Source of the DNA: CAYUYV01 sp964522525
GTDB lineage: Bacteria > Pseudomonadota > Alphaproteobacteria > JAJFIK01
NCBI GenBank assembly: GCA_964522525.1
Contig: CAZFWG010000003.1
Span: forward strand, 36,160 to 100,159
Length of the DNA stretch: 64,000 nucleotides
Reading direction: 5' to 3'
The notes beneath the pieces were generated by a model. The model worked only from the letters and a program-made list of their open reading frames with translations, searched no databases and was not told the origin of the DNA. Below, piece after piece: positions 25,181 to 33,836 of this stretch (the first letter of the stretch is position 1; every line of letters begins with the position of its first letter). A program made the translations under genes and the position numbers.

Positions 25181-26313
25181 GTCCGCCCAGGCTCCCCGTT
25201 CACGATCCGGACCACCTGTTCAGGCACGAGACGGAAGGGACTGTCCGCGACGACAAGCTCTCCGTCCTCGAGAGTGCCGCGCACGAAGACCCGGTCCTCC
25301 TCGATATGGACGACTTCCACATCCTTGCGCCGAATGACCCCCAGATCCGCGGCCGGGTCGGCCTCGAGATCCACGACGAACACGGCCCACAGGCCCCGCA
25401 GACTCTCATTGAGGGCCGTGGCCGGCACCCAGATGCCGGTTTCGCGAATTTCCTCCGTCAGGGAGAGGCGCACGAGATCCCGGGCGACGAAACCCGGATC
25501 ATCGCGGATCTCCAGGATGACGGTCAAAGTCCGTGTCTGGACATTAACGTCGGAGATGATCCGCGTAACGATCCCCTCCGTCGACAGGCGTCCGACGGAG
25601 ATCCTGTAGGATCCGCCCACCTCGATCTTGCGCCGGAAGGTCGGCGGAATACCGATGCGGGCCTCAAGCACGCCGGTTTCATTGAGCCGGAAGACGGGCG
25701 TGCCGGGTTGTACGACCGTGCCCTCGTCGACGAAGCGCCGCACGATCTGCCCCGTGAAAGGCGCGAGCAGGATGGTGTTTTCAAGATCGGTTTCGACGCT
25801 GCGCAAGGAAGCCTCGATCCGGCGCAGGCGGGCCACGGCCCCGTCCCGCTCCGCCTGGATGTCGTCAAGTTCCTGCCGGGTGGCAAACCCCTGGGGCACG
25901 AGTTCGCGCGTGCGCGCCAAAGTGGCTTCTGCCCGGCGCAGCTGGGCTTGCACTTCATTCTTCTCGCCGGTCAGTTCGGCGCGCCGGTTTTCCAATTGTT
26001 CACGGTCGAGTTCCGCAAGACGCTGATCCTTTTCGACCGCATCCCCATCATCGACATGGAGCGCGATGATCCGGCCGTCGAGTTCAAAGGAGAGGTCCGA
26101 AATCTGTTGAGGAACGATCCGCCCGGCGAAGCGGCGTTCGGCGGCAAAGGTGTCGAGTTCCTGGGCCTTGACCACGGCGACGAGACGGGGCTCAGGCGCG
26201 ATGTCCCCCTGGGCTGTCCGTATGGCGACCAACGCGCCACCCAGCGTCACGCCGATGCCGATAATGACGACCCCGATGCCGAAGCGTCCCAGTCCGCTGA
26301 AAAAAGAACCCAT
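25177..26313 (-). CDS. RND efflux pump periplasmic adaptor (membrane fusion protein)
   Basis: A 378-residue membrane fusion protein that bridges an RND pump and an outer-membrane channel. It starts with one membrane helix (GVVIIGIGVTLGGALV). Next come a beta-barrel/lipoyl half (FAGRIVPQQISDLSFELDGRI), a long coiled-coil hairpin (residues about 90-165) and the second lipoyl half, NTILLAPFTGQIVRRFVDEG. Beta-barrel and membrane-proximal domains follow. The ATG at 26313 precedes the helix directly. The gene is first in the pump operon, and a short dyad lies 27 bases upstream. Confidence 0.9.
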   Translation of the reverse strand: MGSFFSGLGRFGIGVVIIGIGVTLGGALVAIRTAQGDIAPEPRLVAVVKAQELDTFAAERRFAGRIVPQQISDLSFELDGRIIALHVDDGDAVEKDQRLAELDREQLENRRAELTGEKNEVQAQLRRAEATLARTRELVPQGFATRQELDDIQAERDGAVARLRRIEASLRSVETDLENTILLAPFTGQIVRRFVDEGTVVQPGTPVFRLNETGVLEARIGIPPTFRRKIEVGGSYRISVGRLSTEGIVTRIISDVNVQTRTLTVILEIRDDPGFVARDLVRLSLTEEIRETGIWVPATALNESLRGLWAVFVVDLEADPAADLGVIRRKDVEVVHIEEDRVFVRGTLEDGELVVADSPFRLVPEQVVRIVNGEPGRT

Positions 26314-26340
26314 CCCGCGTCTCCAGCCAAAAACAACGTT

Positions 26341-26356
26341 AAGTGTATTTGCACTT
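26341..26356. promoter_or_regulatory. Short inverted repeat upstream of the RND pump operon
   Basis: AAGTG-N6-CACTT, 28 bases upstream of the adaptor start. This spacing and A/T-rich core suit a dimeric repressor such as a TetR or MarR protein, but the arms are only five bases long and no adjacent regulator gene exists. Confidence 0.3.
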
Positions 26357-26376
26357 TTTCCTGATCGCGGCAAGGC

Positions 26377-26405
26377 GCCCGGTTGGTTTGTATCACCAGC
26401 CGGGC
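26377..26405. terminator. Hairpin after the acyl-CoA dehydrogenase gene
   Basis: Stem 26377-26386 with 26396-26405 (GCCCGGTTGG/CCAGCCGGGC, one position a wobble pair), loop of nine bases. It lies downstream of the minus-strand ACAD stop and upstream of the pump operon. It lacks a T-tract, so efficient intrinsic termination is uncertain. Confidence 0.4.
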
Positions 26406-26426
26406 ACACTTTCGAGAGGTAAGGCG

Positions 26427-27641
26427 CTAAAGGCCTAAGACCAGCTTTGCCATGATGTTGCGCTGGACCTCGTTGGATCCGGCATAGATCGAGGTCTTGC
26501 GGTAGTTGAAATAGCTGGGGGCAACCGGCGCCGCGTAGTCGGGTCCCGGTCGGGGTTCATTGCTGCGCGCCCAGGTGTCGGCGACGAACGGCGCGGCGTA
26601 ATTGGCGACCGCTTCGAGGGCCAATTCACTGACGGCCTGCTGGAGTTCGGAGCCCCGGGTCTTGAGAAGGGAGCTCTCGGCACCGGGCGCCTCTCCGGCG
26701 CTGAGCGCCGCAAAAATCCGCAGTTCCGTATACTCCATGGCCGTGATGGCGATATCGAGCTCTTCAAGGCGCAGGCGGAAATCCGGATCCTCGGCAAGGC
26801 TTGCCCCAGCCCCGTCCGCCTCGCTGGCGGCGATGGTGCGCACCTTTTGAAGGGCGCGGCGCAGACCGGGCGCGTAGATATTCGCCCGCTCGAACTCCAA
26901 CAGATATTTGGCGCAGGTCCAGCCCTTGTTCTCTTCGCCGACCAGGTTTTCCTTCGGCACCCGGACGTTATCGAAAAAGACCTGATTGACCTCCTGCTGA
27001 TCCGTCACCGGACCATCAAGCGTCACGATCGGCTTCACGGTGATGCCCGGCGTGGTCATGTCGATCAGGACGAAGGAAATGCCTTCTTGGGGCTTGGCGG
27101 CCCGGGTATTGGTCCGCACCAGACAGAAAATCCAGTCCGCCCATTGGGCATGGGTGGTCCAGATCTTGGTGCCATTGCACAGATAATGGTCGCCCTTGTC
27201 CTCCGCCCGCATCTGGAGAGAGGCAAGATCCGACCCCGACCCGGGCTCGGAATAGCCCTGACACCACCAGATATCGCTCGACAGGATCGGGGGCAGATGT
27301 CGGGCCTTTTGTTCGGGCGTCCCGAACTCCATGATCACCGGCGCCACCATTTTGAGCCCCATGGGACTTACGGTCGGCGTCCCCGCCGCCGCCATCTCCA
27401 ATTCGAAAATATAGCGCTGGGTCGAGGTGAAACCCGTCCCGCCATATTCCGGCGGCCAACCCGGCGCCACCCAGCCCTTTCCATGGAGGGCCTTCTGCCA
27501 TTTCACCTGGCCTTCCTTGTCGAGATAGCCATTCTTGCTCTGCGCCATTTTGGCGCGCAGATCTTCGTCGAATTTGTCGGCGATGAAAGCGCGTACCTCG
27601 GCCTGGAAGGCCCGATCCGCATCACTGAAGGCCAGATCCAT
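26427..27641 (-). CDS. Acyl-CoA dehydrogenase, FadE-type
   Basis: A 404-residue acyl-CoA dehydrogenase of the group that includes actinobacterial FadE28-like proteins: GWVAPGWPPEYGGTGFT in the N-domain, GYSEPGSGSDLASLQ at the flavin site and a C-terminal YAGSNEVQRNIMAKLVLGL. The C-terminal tail and overall layout closely match the gene at 32361-33551, so the two are likely paralogues. It oxidises acyl-CoA to enoyl-CoA; the chain or sterol-like substrate is unknown. An ABM monooxygenase gene precedes it by 33 bases on the same strand. Confidence 0.92.
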   Translation of the reverse strand: MDLAFSDADRAFQAEVRAFIADKFDEDLRAKMAQSKNGYLDKEGQVKWQKALHGKGWVAPGWPPEYGGTGFTSTQRYIFELEMAAAGTPTVSPMGLKMVAPVIMEFGTPEQKARHLPPILSSDIWWCQGYSEPGSGSDLASLQMRAEDKGDHYLCNGTKIWTTHAQWADWIFCLVRTNTRAAKPQEGISFVLIDMTTPGITVKPIVTLDGPVTDQQEVNQVFFDNVRVPKENLVGEENKGWTCAKYLLEFERANIYAPGLRRALQKVRTIAASEADGAGASLAEDPDFRLRLEELDIAITAMEYTELRIFAALSAGEAPGAESSLLKTRGSELQQAVSELALEAVANYAAPFVADTWARSNEPRPGPDYAAPVAPSYFNYRKTSIYAGSNEVQRNIMAKLVLGL

Positions 27642-27674
27642 AAGTCCTCTCCCCGCTTTTTTGCTTGAGAACGA

Positions 27675-27968
27675 TCAGCTGACCTTGCCGAGGAAGTTCA
27701 GATCGGGCGCCCCGTCCAGCAAGGGACCCAGGCGCGGGGAAATTTCCTGGAAATGGGCCGAGGCCATATGGGCGTCGAGCGCGGCCTGGGACGCATATTG
27801 TTCCATCACGACAAACACTTGACCATCCGCGCCGGAACGGAAAAGGTCATATTGCAGACAATCCGGCTCCGAGGCCCGCACCCGCGCCTGCAACTCGCCG
27901 AAAGTCTTCTGAAAATCATCCTCACTGCCGGCCTTCACCCGCAATGTCGCCACAACGCCCAGAACCAT
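27675..27968 (-). CDS. Antibiotic biosynthesis monooxygenase (ABM) domain protein
   Basis: A 97-residue single-domain ABM/YgiN-like protein: VVATLRVKAGSEDDFQKTF, CLQYDLFRS, FVVMEQYASQAALDAHMASAHF. These dimeric ferredoxin-like proteins act as cofactor-free monooxygenases on quinols or related aromatics, or have no known activity. It lies just upstream of the acyl-CoA dehydrogenase on the same strand, suggesting cotranscription. Confidence 0.85.
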   Translation of the reverse strand: MVLGVVATLRVKAGSEDDFQKTFGELQARVRASEPDCLQYDLFRSGADGQVFVVMEQYASQAALDAHMASAHFQEISPRLGPLLDGAPDLNFLGKVS

Positions 27969-28078
27969 CTTCGCCTCCCAGTGCTGTTGTTCCGTTATCG
28001 ATCATCGCAACCTTATGCGAGGGTTGTCGATGGCCCAAAGCCCCGCAAGGCTCAACGGGCGGCATCTCTGCCCCGCCT

Positions 28079-28894
28079 CTATTCTCCGGTGAATGTTGGC
28101 GGGCGCTTCTCGAAAAACGCGTTAACCGCCTCCTCGTGGTCGTGTGTGTGATGGGCCAGCGCCTGCATGCTGGCGGACAATTCCATCACGGTCTCGAAGC
28201 GCGCCTGGGTCCCCTCCCTCAAGAGACGCTTGGTCATGCGCAGCACGTCCGGCGGTTGAGCGGCCATGCGCGTGGCCAGCGCGCGCGCCTCCTCCATCAG
28301 GGTCTCGGGCGCGACCACTTTGCTGATCAACCCCCAGGACAGTGCCGTCTCCGCGTCGACCACATCGCCTGTAAAGAGCAGTTCGGCGGCCCGCGCCATG
28401 CCGATCACCCGGGGCAGCAGCCACGCCCCGCCGTCCCCCGGCACGAGGCCGATCTTGAGGAAGGTGGCGCCGAATTTGGCGCCGGAAGACGCGATACGGG
28501 TGTCGGCGAGGCAGGCGACATCATTGCCAAGGCCAATGGCCGGACCGTTGACGGCGGCGACCATGGGCAACTCAATGCCCCAAAGGCTGCGGACGACCTT
28601 GTGAATATTGTTGCGGTAGCCTTCGCGAATGGTCGTCCCCGCACCGGCAAAAGCGCCGCTGCGCTCGCGCATGGCGTGGAGATTGCCGCCGGCGGAGAAG
28701 GCCGTGCCAGCGCCCGTCAGGATGACGGCGCGCAAGCTCCGGTCCGCGTTGATCGTCTCCGCGATGCCGGCGAAGGCGTCCCCGTCTCCCGGTTCGCCCA
28801 GAGCATTGCGCGTTTCGGGACGATTGATCGTGATCGTGGCCAAAGGGCCCTCAATATCCAACAAGAGCCAGTCGTTCACAGGCGCGCTCCTCAT
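28079..28894 (-). CDS. Enoyl-CoA hydratase/isomerase family protein (crotonase)
   Basis: A 271-residue crotonase. The oxyanion-hole segments FSAGGNLHAM and NGPAIGLGNDVACLADTR are clear, and GLVPGDGGAWLLPR follows. By alignment in my head with rat mitochondrial hydratase, the Glu144 position (in FGQPE) is replaced here (FGATF), while a Glu equivalent to Glu164 (in AAELLFTGD) remains. A single acid suggests isomerase, hydrolase or another crotonase reaction rather than classic hydration. The gene is on the same strand as the ABM and ACAD genes, with 110 bases between. Confidence 0.87.
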   Translation of the reverse strand: MRSAPVNDWLLLDIEGPLATITINRPETRNALGEPGDGDAFAGIAETINADRSLRAVILTGAGTAFSAGGNLHAMRERSGAFAGAGTTIREGYRNNIHKVVRSLWGIELPMVAAVNGPAIGLGNDVACLADTRIASSGAKFGATFLKIGLVPGDGGAWLLPRVIGMARAAELLFTGDVVDAETALSWGLISKVVAPETLMEEARALATRMAAQPPDVLRMTKRLLREGTQARFETVMELSASMQALAHHTHDHEEAVNAFFEKRPPTFTGE

Positions 28895-29039
28895 TTCGGA
28901 CAGCAGGTCATTTCAGAAAATCCTATCGATAAATGCCGCCCCGGCCAATTGACCCTGCGCCGTCAGCGTTAATTGCGATTTAGCCTGCATCCGCTACCAC
29001 TGGTCTTCGAGTGAAACGGAACATCTCATCGGGGGATCC

Positions 29040-31157
29040 ATGCGGGACGGCGTGTGGAGACGCATGGGGCCGCTATTTCAGCGGCTGCGGAGGGCTTTGT
29101 CGCCCCGCTCCTGGCGACCGCAGCGGACCTTGGGCCGCTTTAGGGGGCTCGCCAGGGTCCGGGATTGGCGCATCAGGACAAAGATCCTCGCGGCCTTTGC
29201 CCTGATGCTCACCCTGATGATCGGTGTCGGCATTGCGGGGCTCGGCGGACTGCGTGCCACGGGCCGGGCCTTCGCCGAGTTTCAAGCCTTGAACACGACA
29301 TCCGCGCGATTGAGCGATCTGCGCGACCGCTTTCAGTCCATGCGCACCCAGGCCAACGAGTTCCTGCTCTATGGCCAGGCGGAAAGCGCCGAGGCCCTCA
29401 AAACGGCGACGGCAGATGCAAGGGCGGTCCTGGAGAAGGTAAAAGGCGCAGGCGGCGTCGCGGAAGCGGCAAGCCTCCTCGAGACGGTCGCCACCTCCAT
29501 GGACGACTACGCGCTCATGTTCGAGGACCTCGTGGCCATTCAGATGGACCGTAACCGGATCTTCGATGAGGACCTGCTCGCGGGGTCGGAGAAAATCCTC
29601 GACAATGTCCAGACACTGGTCGAATCGACGGACCAGAAGGCTTCGGCCTATCCCCCGATCCTGAAACTGAATGTCGCCGTGCACGCGGCCATCGGCTTTG
29701 TCGATCGCTATTTTGTCTCCAGCGACTATCGTTGGGTCCATGACGCCAAACGCGCGATCGACGACAGCAGGGCATCCCTCGACCTTCTTGAAAGTTTGCT
29801 TACGGACGAAAAGCTTCTGACGCTGATCGATGAGGTGAGAGGCCAGATCGATGACTATGACCATGCCTTCTCCGAAGCCTGGAATCTGGTGTCTGCACGG
29901 GACAGTCTTTCCTCTGACGAACTGGCGCCGCTGAGCGCTGAAATCGACGGGCTTCTCGATCAGGCCCATGGGACGATCAAGGCACGCATGGATAGCCTTG
30001 ACCGGAGTGCACGGGACGTCTCCGCCCTCGCCTTCGAAACGAGTGTGGGCCTCTCCATCGCGACATCCCTGTTTGGTCTGTTGGCGGCCTTTCTCGTCGG
30101 CCGCGCCATCACCCGGCCCATCCGCGCCATCGGCGATGCCATGGACCGGATCGTGAAAGGGGAGCGGGAAACGGTCGTTCCGGGTCGCGAACGTGGGGAT
30201 GAAGTGGGCGAAATGGCCCAGGCCGTCGAAGTGTTCCGGGTCAACGCCGTCGACATGGAACGTCTGCAAAAGGAACAACTCGACTCCGAGGCCGCCCGTG
30301 CCGCCGAGGATCGCCGCAATCGCGAGGCCCTTGCTGCCCGTTTCGAGGGGGATGTATCCGCGATCGTCGACGACGTGGCCAAGGCGGCCCAGACCGTGGA
30401 GGACGCCTTTAACAGCCTGGTTTCCATCTCCAAAGAAGCGACGGCCAAAAGCGGCGAAGCCGCCACGGCCGCCGATGCCACGGCGGGCAATGTGGTGGCC
30501 GTCGCGGGCGCCACGGAAGAATTGGACGCCTCGATCCGGCACATCAGCGCCCAGATGCGCGATGCCCGCAGCGTCGCCGATGATGCGGCGGGACAAGCGC
30601 AGAAGACGAATGCCATCGTCACGGATCTCTCCGATGGCGCGAACCGCATCGGCGAAGTGGTCAAGATGATCACGGATATCGCATCCCAGACCAATCTCCT
30701 TGCCCTCAATGCGACCATCGAAGCGGCCCGGGCCGGAGATGCGGGCCGTGGATTTGCCGTCGTGGCGTCGGAGGTCAAATCCCTTGCCCAGGAAACCGCG
30801 CGCGCGACCGATGAAATCAGCACACAAATTACAGGGATCCAGGCCGCGACCGGCGAGGCCGTGGCCGCGATTGGGGCCATTACGGAAACGGTTTCCAATC
30901 TCAGCCGCATCTCGGGGGTCGTATCCGACGCGGTCGACCACCAATCCGGCGCGGTGAGCGAGATATCCCAGAACGCCGTCGAGGCGTCCTCGGGCACCCA
31001 AGCCACGTCGGAGGGCATCCGCGCGGCAAGGTCCTCGGTCGAGAATGCCGAAGCAACGACGGCCGCATCGCTTCAGGCCTCAACGGCCCTGGTCAGACGG
31101 GCCGAGGAAATGCGGGCGAAGGTCGAGGCTTTCGTCACGTCCCTTCGCGCCGCATGA
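29040..31157 (+). CDS. Methyl-accepting chemotaxis protein
   Basis: A 705-residue transmembrane chemoreceptor. A basic N-terminus precedes TM1 (about 47-70), then a long helical periplasmic sensor domain (70-335) with the pattern of HBM/four-helix type. TM2 (about 338-358), a HAMP domain (358-412) and a long coiled coil follow. The coiled coil contains the highly conserved signalling tip ITDIASQTNLLALNATIEAA and AGDAGRGFAVVASEVKSLA. It signals to CheA/CheW; no che genes are in the window. No CheR-binding pentapeptide ends the protein. It converges on the ACAD gene 12 bases downstream. Confidence 0.93.
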   Translation: MRDGVWRRMGPLFQRLRRALSPRSWRPQRTLGRFRGLARVRDWRIRTKILAAFALMLTLMIGVGIAGLGGLRATGRAFAEFQALNTTSARLSDLRDRFQSMRTQANEFLLYGQAESAEALKTATADARAVLEKVKGAGGVAEAASLLETVATSMDDYALMFEDLVAIQMDRNRIFDEDLLAGSEKILDNVQTLVESTDQKASAYPPILKLNVAVHAAIGFVDRYFVSSDYRWVHDAKRAIDDSRASLDLLESLLTDEKLLTLIDEVRGQIDDYDHAFSEAWNLVSARDSLSSDELAPLSAEIDGLLDQAHGTIKARMDSLDRSARDVSALAFETSVGLSIATSLFGLLAAFLVGRAITRPIRAIGDAMDRIVKGERETVVPGRERGDEVGEMAQAVEVFRVNAVDMERLQKEQLDSEAARAAEDRRNREALAARFEGDVSAIVDDVAKAAQTVEDAFNSLVSISKEATAKSGEAATAADATAGNVVAVAGATEELDASIRHISAQMRDARSVADDAAGQAQKTNAIVTDLSDGANRIGEVVKMITDIASQTNLLALNATIEAARAGDAGRGFAVVASEVKSLAQETARATDEISTQITGIQAATGEAVAAIGAITETVSNLSRISGVVSDAVDHQSGAVSEISQNAVEASSGTQATSEGIRAARSSVENAEATTAASLQASTALVRRAEEMRAKVEAFVTSLRAA

Positions 31158-31169
31158 GTGAAAGCGTAA

Positions 31170-32330
31170 TCAGGCGGCCACAGGGGCTGCCTGATTGTTG
31201 CCGGAAAGCTCCGTGTACCGGCGCATATGATGATCCACGCTGCCGAATTGAGTGTCGATCATGGTCAGCCGCTTGAAATAGTGGCCGACATTGAGTTCGG
31301 TGGTGACCCCCATGCCGCCGTGGATTTGCACCGCCTGCTGACCGACGAACCGGCCCGCCTTGCCGATATGGACCTTGGCGGCGGAGGCCGCCCGTTTGCG
31401 TTCCATCTCCTCTGCACCCAGTTTCATGGTCACCATATACATCATGGACACGGACTGTTCGTAGTTCATGTACATGTCGACCATCCGGTGCTGGAGCACC
31501 TGGAACTTGCCGATCGGCACACCGAACTGTTTCCGGTTCTTGGAATAGTCAACCGTCGTGTCGGTCAGCATTTTCATGCAGCCCACGGCTTCCGCGGTGA
31601 TCGCGGCGATGCCCTCATCGACCACCTGTTCGATGAGGGACAGGCCCCGGTCCACGGTGCCGACCACAGCCTCGGCCGGAACCTCCACATTCTCGAAGGT
31701 GACTTCGCTCGCCCGGAAACCATCCACGGTCGGATAATCCCGGGTAGAAACACCTTTGGCGTTCTTGTCGACGAGGAACAGGGTCACGCCGATGGCTTCA
31801 CGCTGGCCGCCGGCAGTGCGGGCGGAGACCAGAAGCTTGTCGGCCATGGGCGCGCCGATTACCACGGCCTTGTGGCCGTTCAGCACGAAACCGTTGCCGT
31901 CCTTGCGCGCCGTCGTCTTGAGATCGGCCAGATTGTAACGCCCCTGGGGCTCGGCGAAGGCGAAAGCCATGACCAGATTGCCCGCAATGATTTCCGGGAT
32001 CAGAGCTTCGCGCTGGGCATCGGTGCCGCCGAGGCGCAGGGCCCCGCCGCCCAGGACCACCGTGGGGACATAGGGTTCGACCACAAGACCCCGGCCGAAC
32101 TCTTCCATGATGATCATGGTTTCGACGGCCGACCCGCCGAGGCCCCCCATCTCTTCAGGAAAGGGCGCTGCCAGCAGACCGAGATCGGCGAATTGCTGCC
32201 AGAAATCCCGACGCCAGCCGGTATCGCTCGCGACGATGTTCTGGCGGGTGTCGAAATCATACCGGTCCTGAATGAAACGCTGGACGCTGTTGCGCAGGAG
32301 CGTCTGTTCTTCCGTGAACGAAAAATCCAT
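31170..32330 (-). CDS. Acyl-CoA dehydrogenase, second subunit type
   Basis: A 386-residue acyl-CoA dehydrogenase family protein: LAAPFPEEMGGLGGSAVE, FAFAEPQGRYNLADL at the flavin site and a C-terminal QIHGGMGVTTELNVGHYFKRL. The flavin-site motif is divergent compared with the gene directly upstream (32361-33551). In known alpha2beta2 ACADs such as FadE28-FadE29 two unlike subunits share FAD sites, and adjacent paired genes like this are typical. I infer a heteromeric enzyme, with the upstream gene only 30 bases away. Confidence 0.9.
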   Translation of the reverse strand: MDFSFTEEQTLLRNSVQRFIQDRYDFDTRQNIVASDTGWRRDFWQQFADLGLLAAPFPEEMGGLGGSAVETMIIMEEFGRGLVVEPYVPTVVLGGGALRLGGTDAQREALIPEIIAGNLVMAFAFAEPQGRYNLADLKTTARKDGNGFVLNGHKAVVIGAPMADKLLVSARTAGGQREAIGVTLFLVDKNAKGVSTRDYPTVDGFRASEVTFENVEVPAEAVVGTVDRGLSLIEQVVDEGIAAITAEAVGCMKMLTDTTVDYSKNRKQFGVPIGKFQVLQHRMVDMYMNYEQSVSMMYMVTMKLGAEEMERKRAASAAKVHIGKAGRFVGQQAVQIHGGMGVTTELNVGHYFKRLTMIDTQFGSVDHHMRRYTELSGNNQAAPVAA

Positions 32331-32360
32331 GTCTTCAGTCCTCCCTCGGTCGCTGCGGCC

Positions 32361-33551
32361 TCAAAGGCCCAGGACCATCTTGGCGATGATATTGCGCTGG
32401 ATTTCGTTCGATCCGCCATAGATCGAGGTCTTGCGCATGTTGAAATAGATGGGCGCGACGCTGGTGGCGTAGTCCGGCCCCACGGGGAACAAGTTCGAGC
32501 CTTCCGCCGGGTCTTGATCAAAGGGCATGCCGTAATAGCCGACCGCCTCGACCACGAGTTCCGTGAGCCGCTGCTGAATCTCCGTGCCCCGGATCTTCAG
32601 GATGGAGCTTTCCGGCCCCGGTCCCTTGCCCGCCTGCTCCGAGGCGAGCGTGCGCAGCTCGGTGAATTCGAGGGCCGTGAGGTCGATCTCGAGTTCGGAG
32701 ATCTTGCGGGCAAACTCCGCATCCGTGATCAGGGGCTGGCCGTCCATCTGCTCCGTACGCGCAATGTTGCGCAGACGCTCAAGACCCCGCTTCGACCGGG
32801 CCACGCCGGCAATGCCGGAACGTTCGTGGCTCAGCAGGAACTTGGCGTAGGTCCAGCCTTCATGTTCGGTCCCGACCAGGTTTTCGACCGGCACTTCCAC
32901 ATTGTCGAAATAGACCTCATTCACCTCATGGCCGCCATCAATGGTGATGATCGGGCGCACGGTGACACCGGGGGTCCGCATGTCGATCAGAAGGAAGGAG
33001 ATGCCTTCCTGGGGTTTCGGCGCGTTCGGATTGGTCCGCACCAGGCAGAAAATCCAATCCGCATGCTGGGCGAGCGTCGTCCAGGTCTTCATCCCGTTGA
33101 CGATGTATTTCGTGCCGTCGGCGGATTTTTCCGCCTTGGTGCGCAGGGAGGCGAGGTCGGAACCGGAGCCCGGCTCCGAATAGCCCTGACACCACCAGTC
33201 ATCGCCGGCAAGGATGCGGGGCAAAAAATGCGCCTTCTGGGCCGGATTGCCGAAGGTGTAGATCACCGGCCCGACCATGGTCACGCCGAAGGGCAGGATG
33301 GCCGGCGTCTCATATTTCGCCGTCTCTTCCTGCCAAATATAGCGCTGGGTCACGGTCCAGCCGGTGCCGCCATATTCGACCGGCCAGCCCGGGGCCACCC
33401 AGCCCCGTTCATGCACAATGCGCTGCCATTCGAGAATCTCGTCCCGGGAGAGATCCCGGCGGCCGCGCAGGCGCTCCGGGCATTTGGTCTCCAGGAACTG
33501 ACGGACTTCCGCGCGGAAAGCCTCGTCTTCGGGCGTAAAATTCAGATCCAT
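32361..33551 (-). CDS. Acyl-CoA dehydrogenase, FadE-type, first of a pair
   Basis: A 396-residue acyl-CoA dehydrogenase: GWVAPGWPVEYGGTGWTVTQ, GYSEPGSGSDLASLRTK, GMKTWTTLAQHADWIFCLVRT and the end YGGSNEIQRNIIAKMVLGL. It resembles the 26427-27641 gene along its whole length. It is the first gene of a two-gene ACAD operon on the minus strand, together with the 386-residue partner. The substrate is unknown; fatty, branched or polycyclic acyl-CoA are all possible. Confidence 0.92.
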   Translation of the reverse strand: MDLNFTPEDEAFRAEVRQFLETKCPERLRGRRDLSRDEILEWQRIVHERGWVAPGWPVEYGGTGWTVTQRYIWQEETAKYETPAILPFGVTMVGPVIYTFGNPAQKAHFLPRILAGDDWWCQGYSEPGSGSDLASLRTKAEKSADGTKYIVNGMKTWTTLAQHADWIFCLVRTNPNAPKPQEGISFLLIDMRTPGVTVRPIITIDGGHEVNEVYFDNVEVPVENLVGTEHEGWTYAKFLLSHERSGIAGVARSKRGLERLRNIARTEQMDGQPLITDAEFARKISELEIDLTALEFTELRTLASEQAGKGPGPESSILKIRGTEIQQRLTELVVEAVGYYGMPFDQDPAEGSNLFPVGPDYATSVAPIYFNMRKTSIYGGSNEIQRNIIAKMVLGL

Positions 33552-33749
33552 GAGTCAGCCCTTCATGTTCACGCGAGCGTCGCCGCTCTCACCTCCCTGA
33601 TGCCGGCTCTCCGGCTCATCGAAATGATAACCCGCCGCGAGGACGGTGCAAATCGGACATATGGCAAGGCGCGCCCCCGCCGATCGCCGCATGGGTCCGG
33701 CGGGCGCAGGGTCAAAGACACATGGCTTGAACCAAGGGTCGTGCATAGG

Positions 33750-33778
33750 TTGCTCTTAAACCGGCCTGTCCTTATAAC
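33750..33778 (+). promoter_or_regulatory. Sigma-70-type promoter upstream of the DUF945 gene
   Basis: TTGCTC (33750-33755), 17-base spacer, TATAAC (33773-33778). The start codon of the DUF945 gene is about 58 bases downstream. Spacing is ideal and the -10 is strong. The rest of the roughly 285-base region between the ACAD operon and this gene holds no gene. Confidence 0.5.
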
Positions 33779-33836
33779 GGGTTACAGGGGGACCGGCGCG
33801 CAAAGCGCATAAATTCAATCGATTGGGGGCAGACTC

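Noticed and set aside
29073..31001. A 642-codon frame antisense to the chemoreceptor
   Set aside because: It is a shadow of the MCP; no motif is present and the plus-strand gene explains all periodicity.
31227..33812. An 861-codon open frame on the plus strand opposite two acyl-CoA dehydrogenase genes
   Set aside because: It is a high-GC shadow: it follows the third-position bias of the opposite strand and shows no family motif, while both minus-strand proteins are clear.
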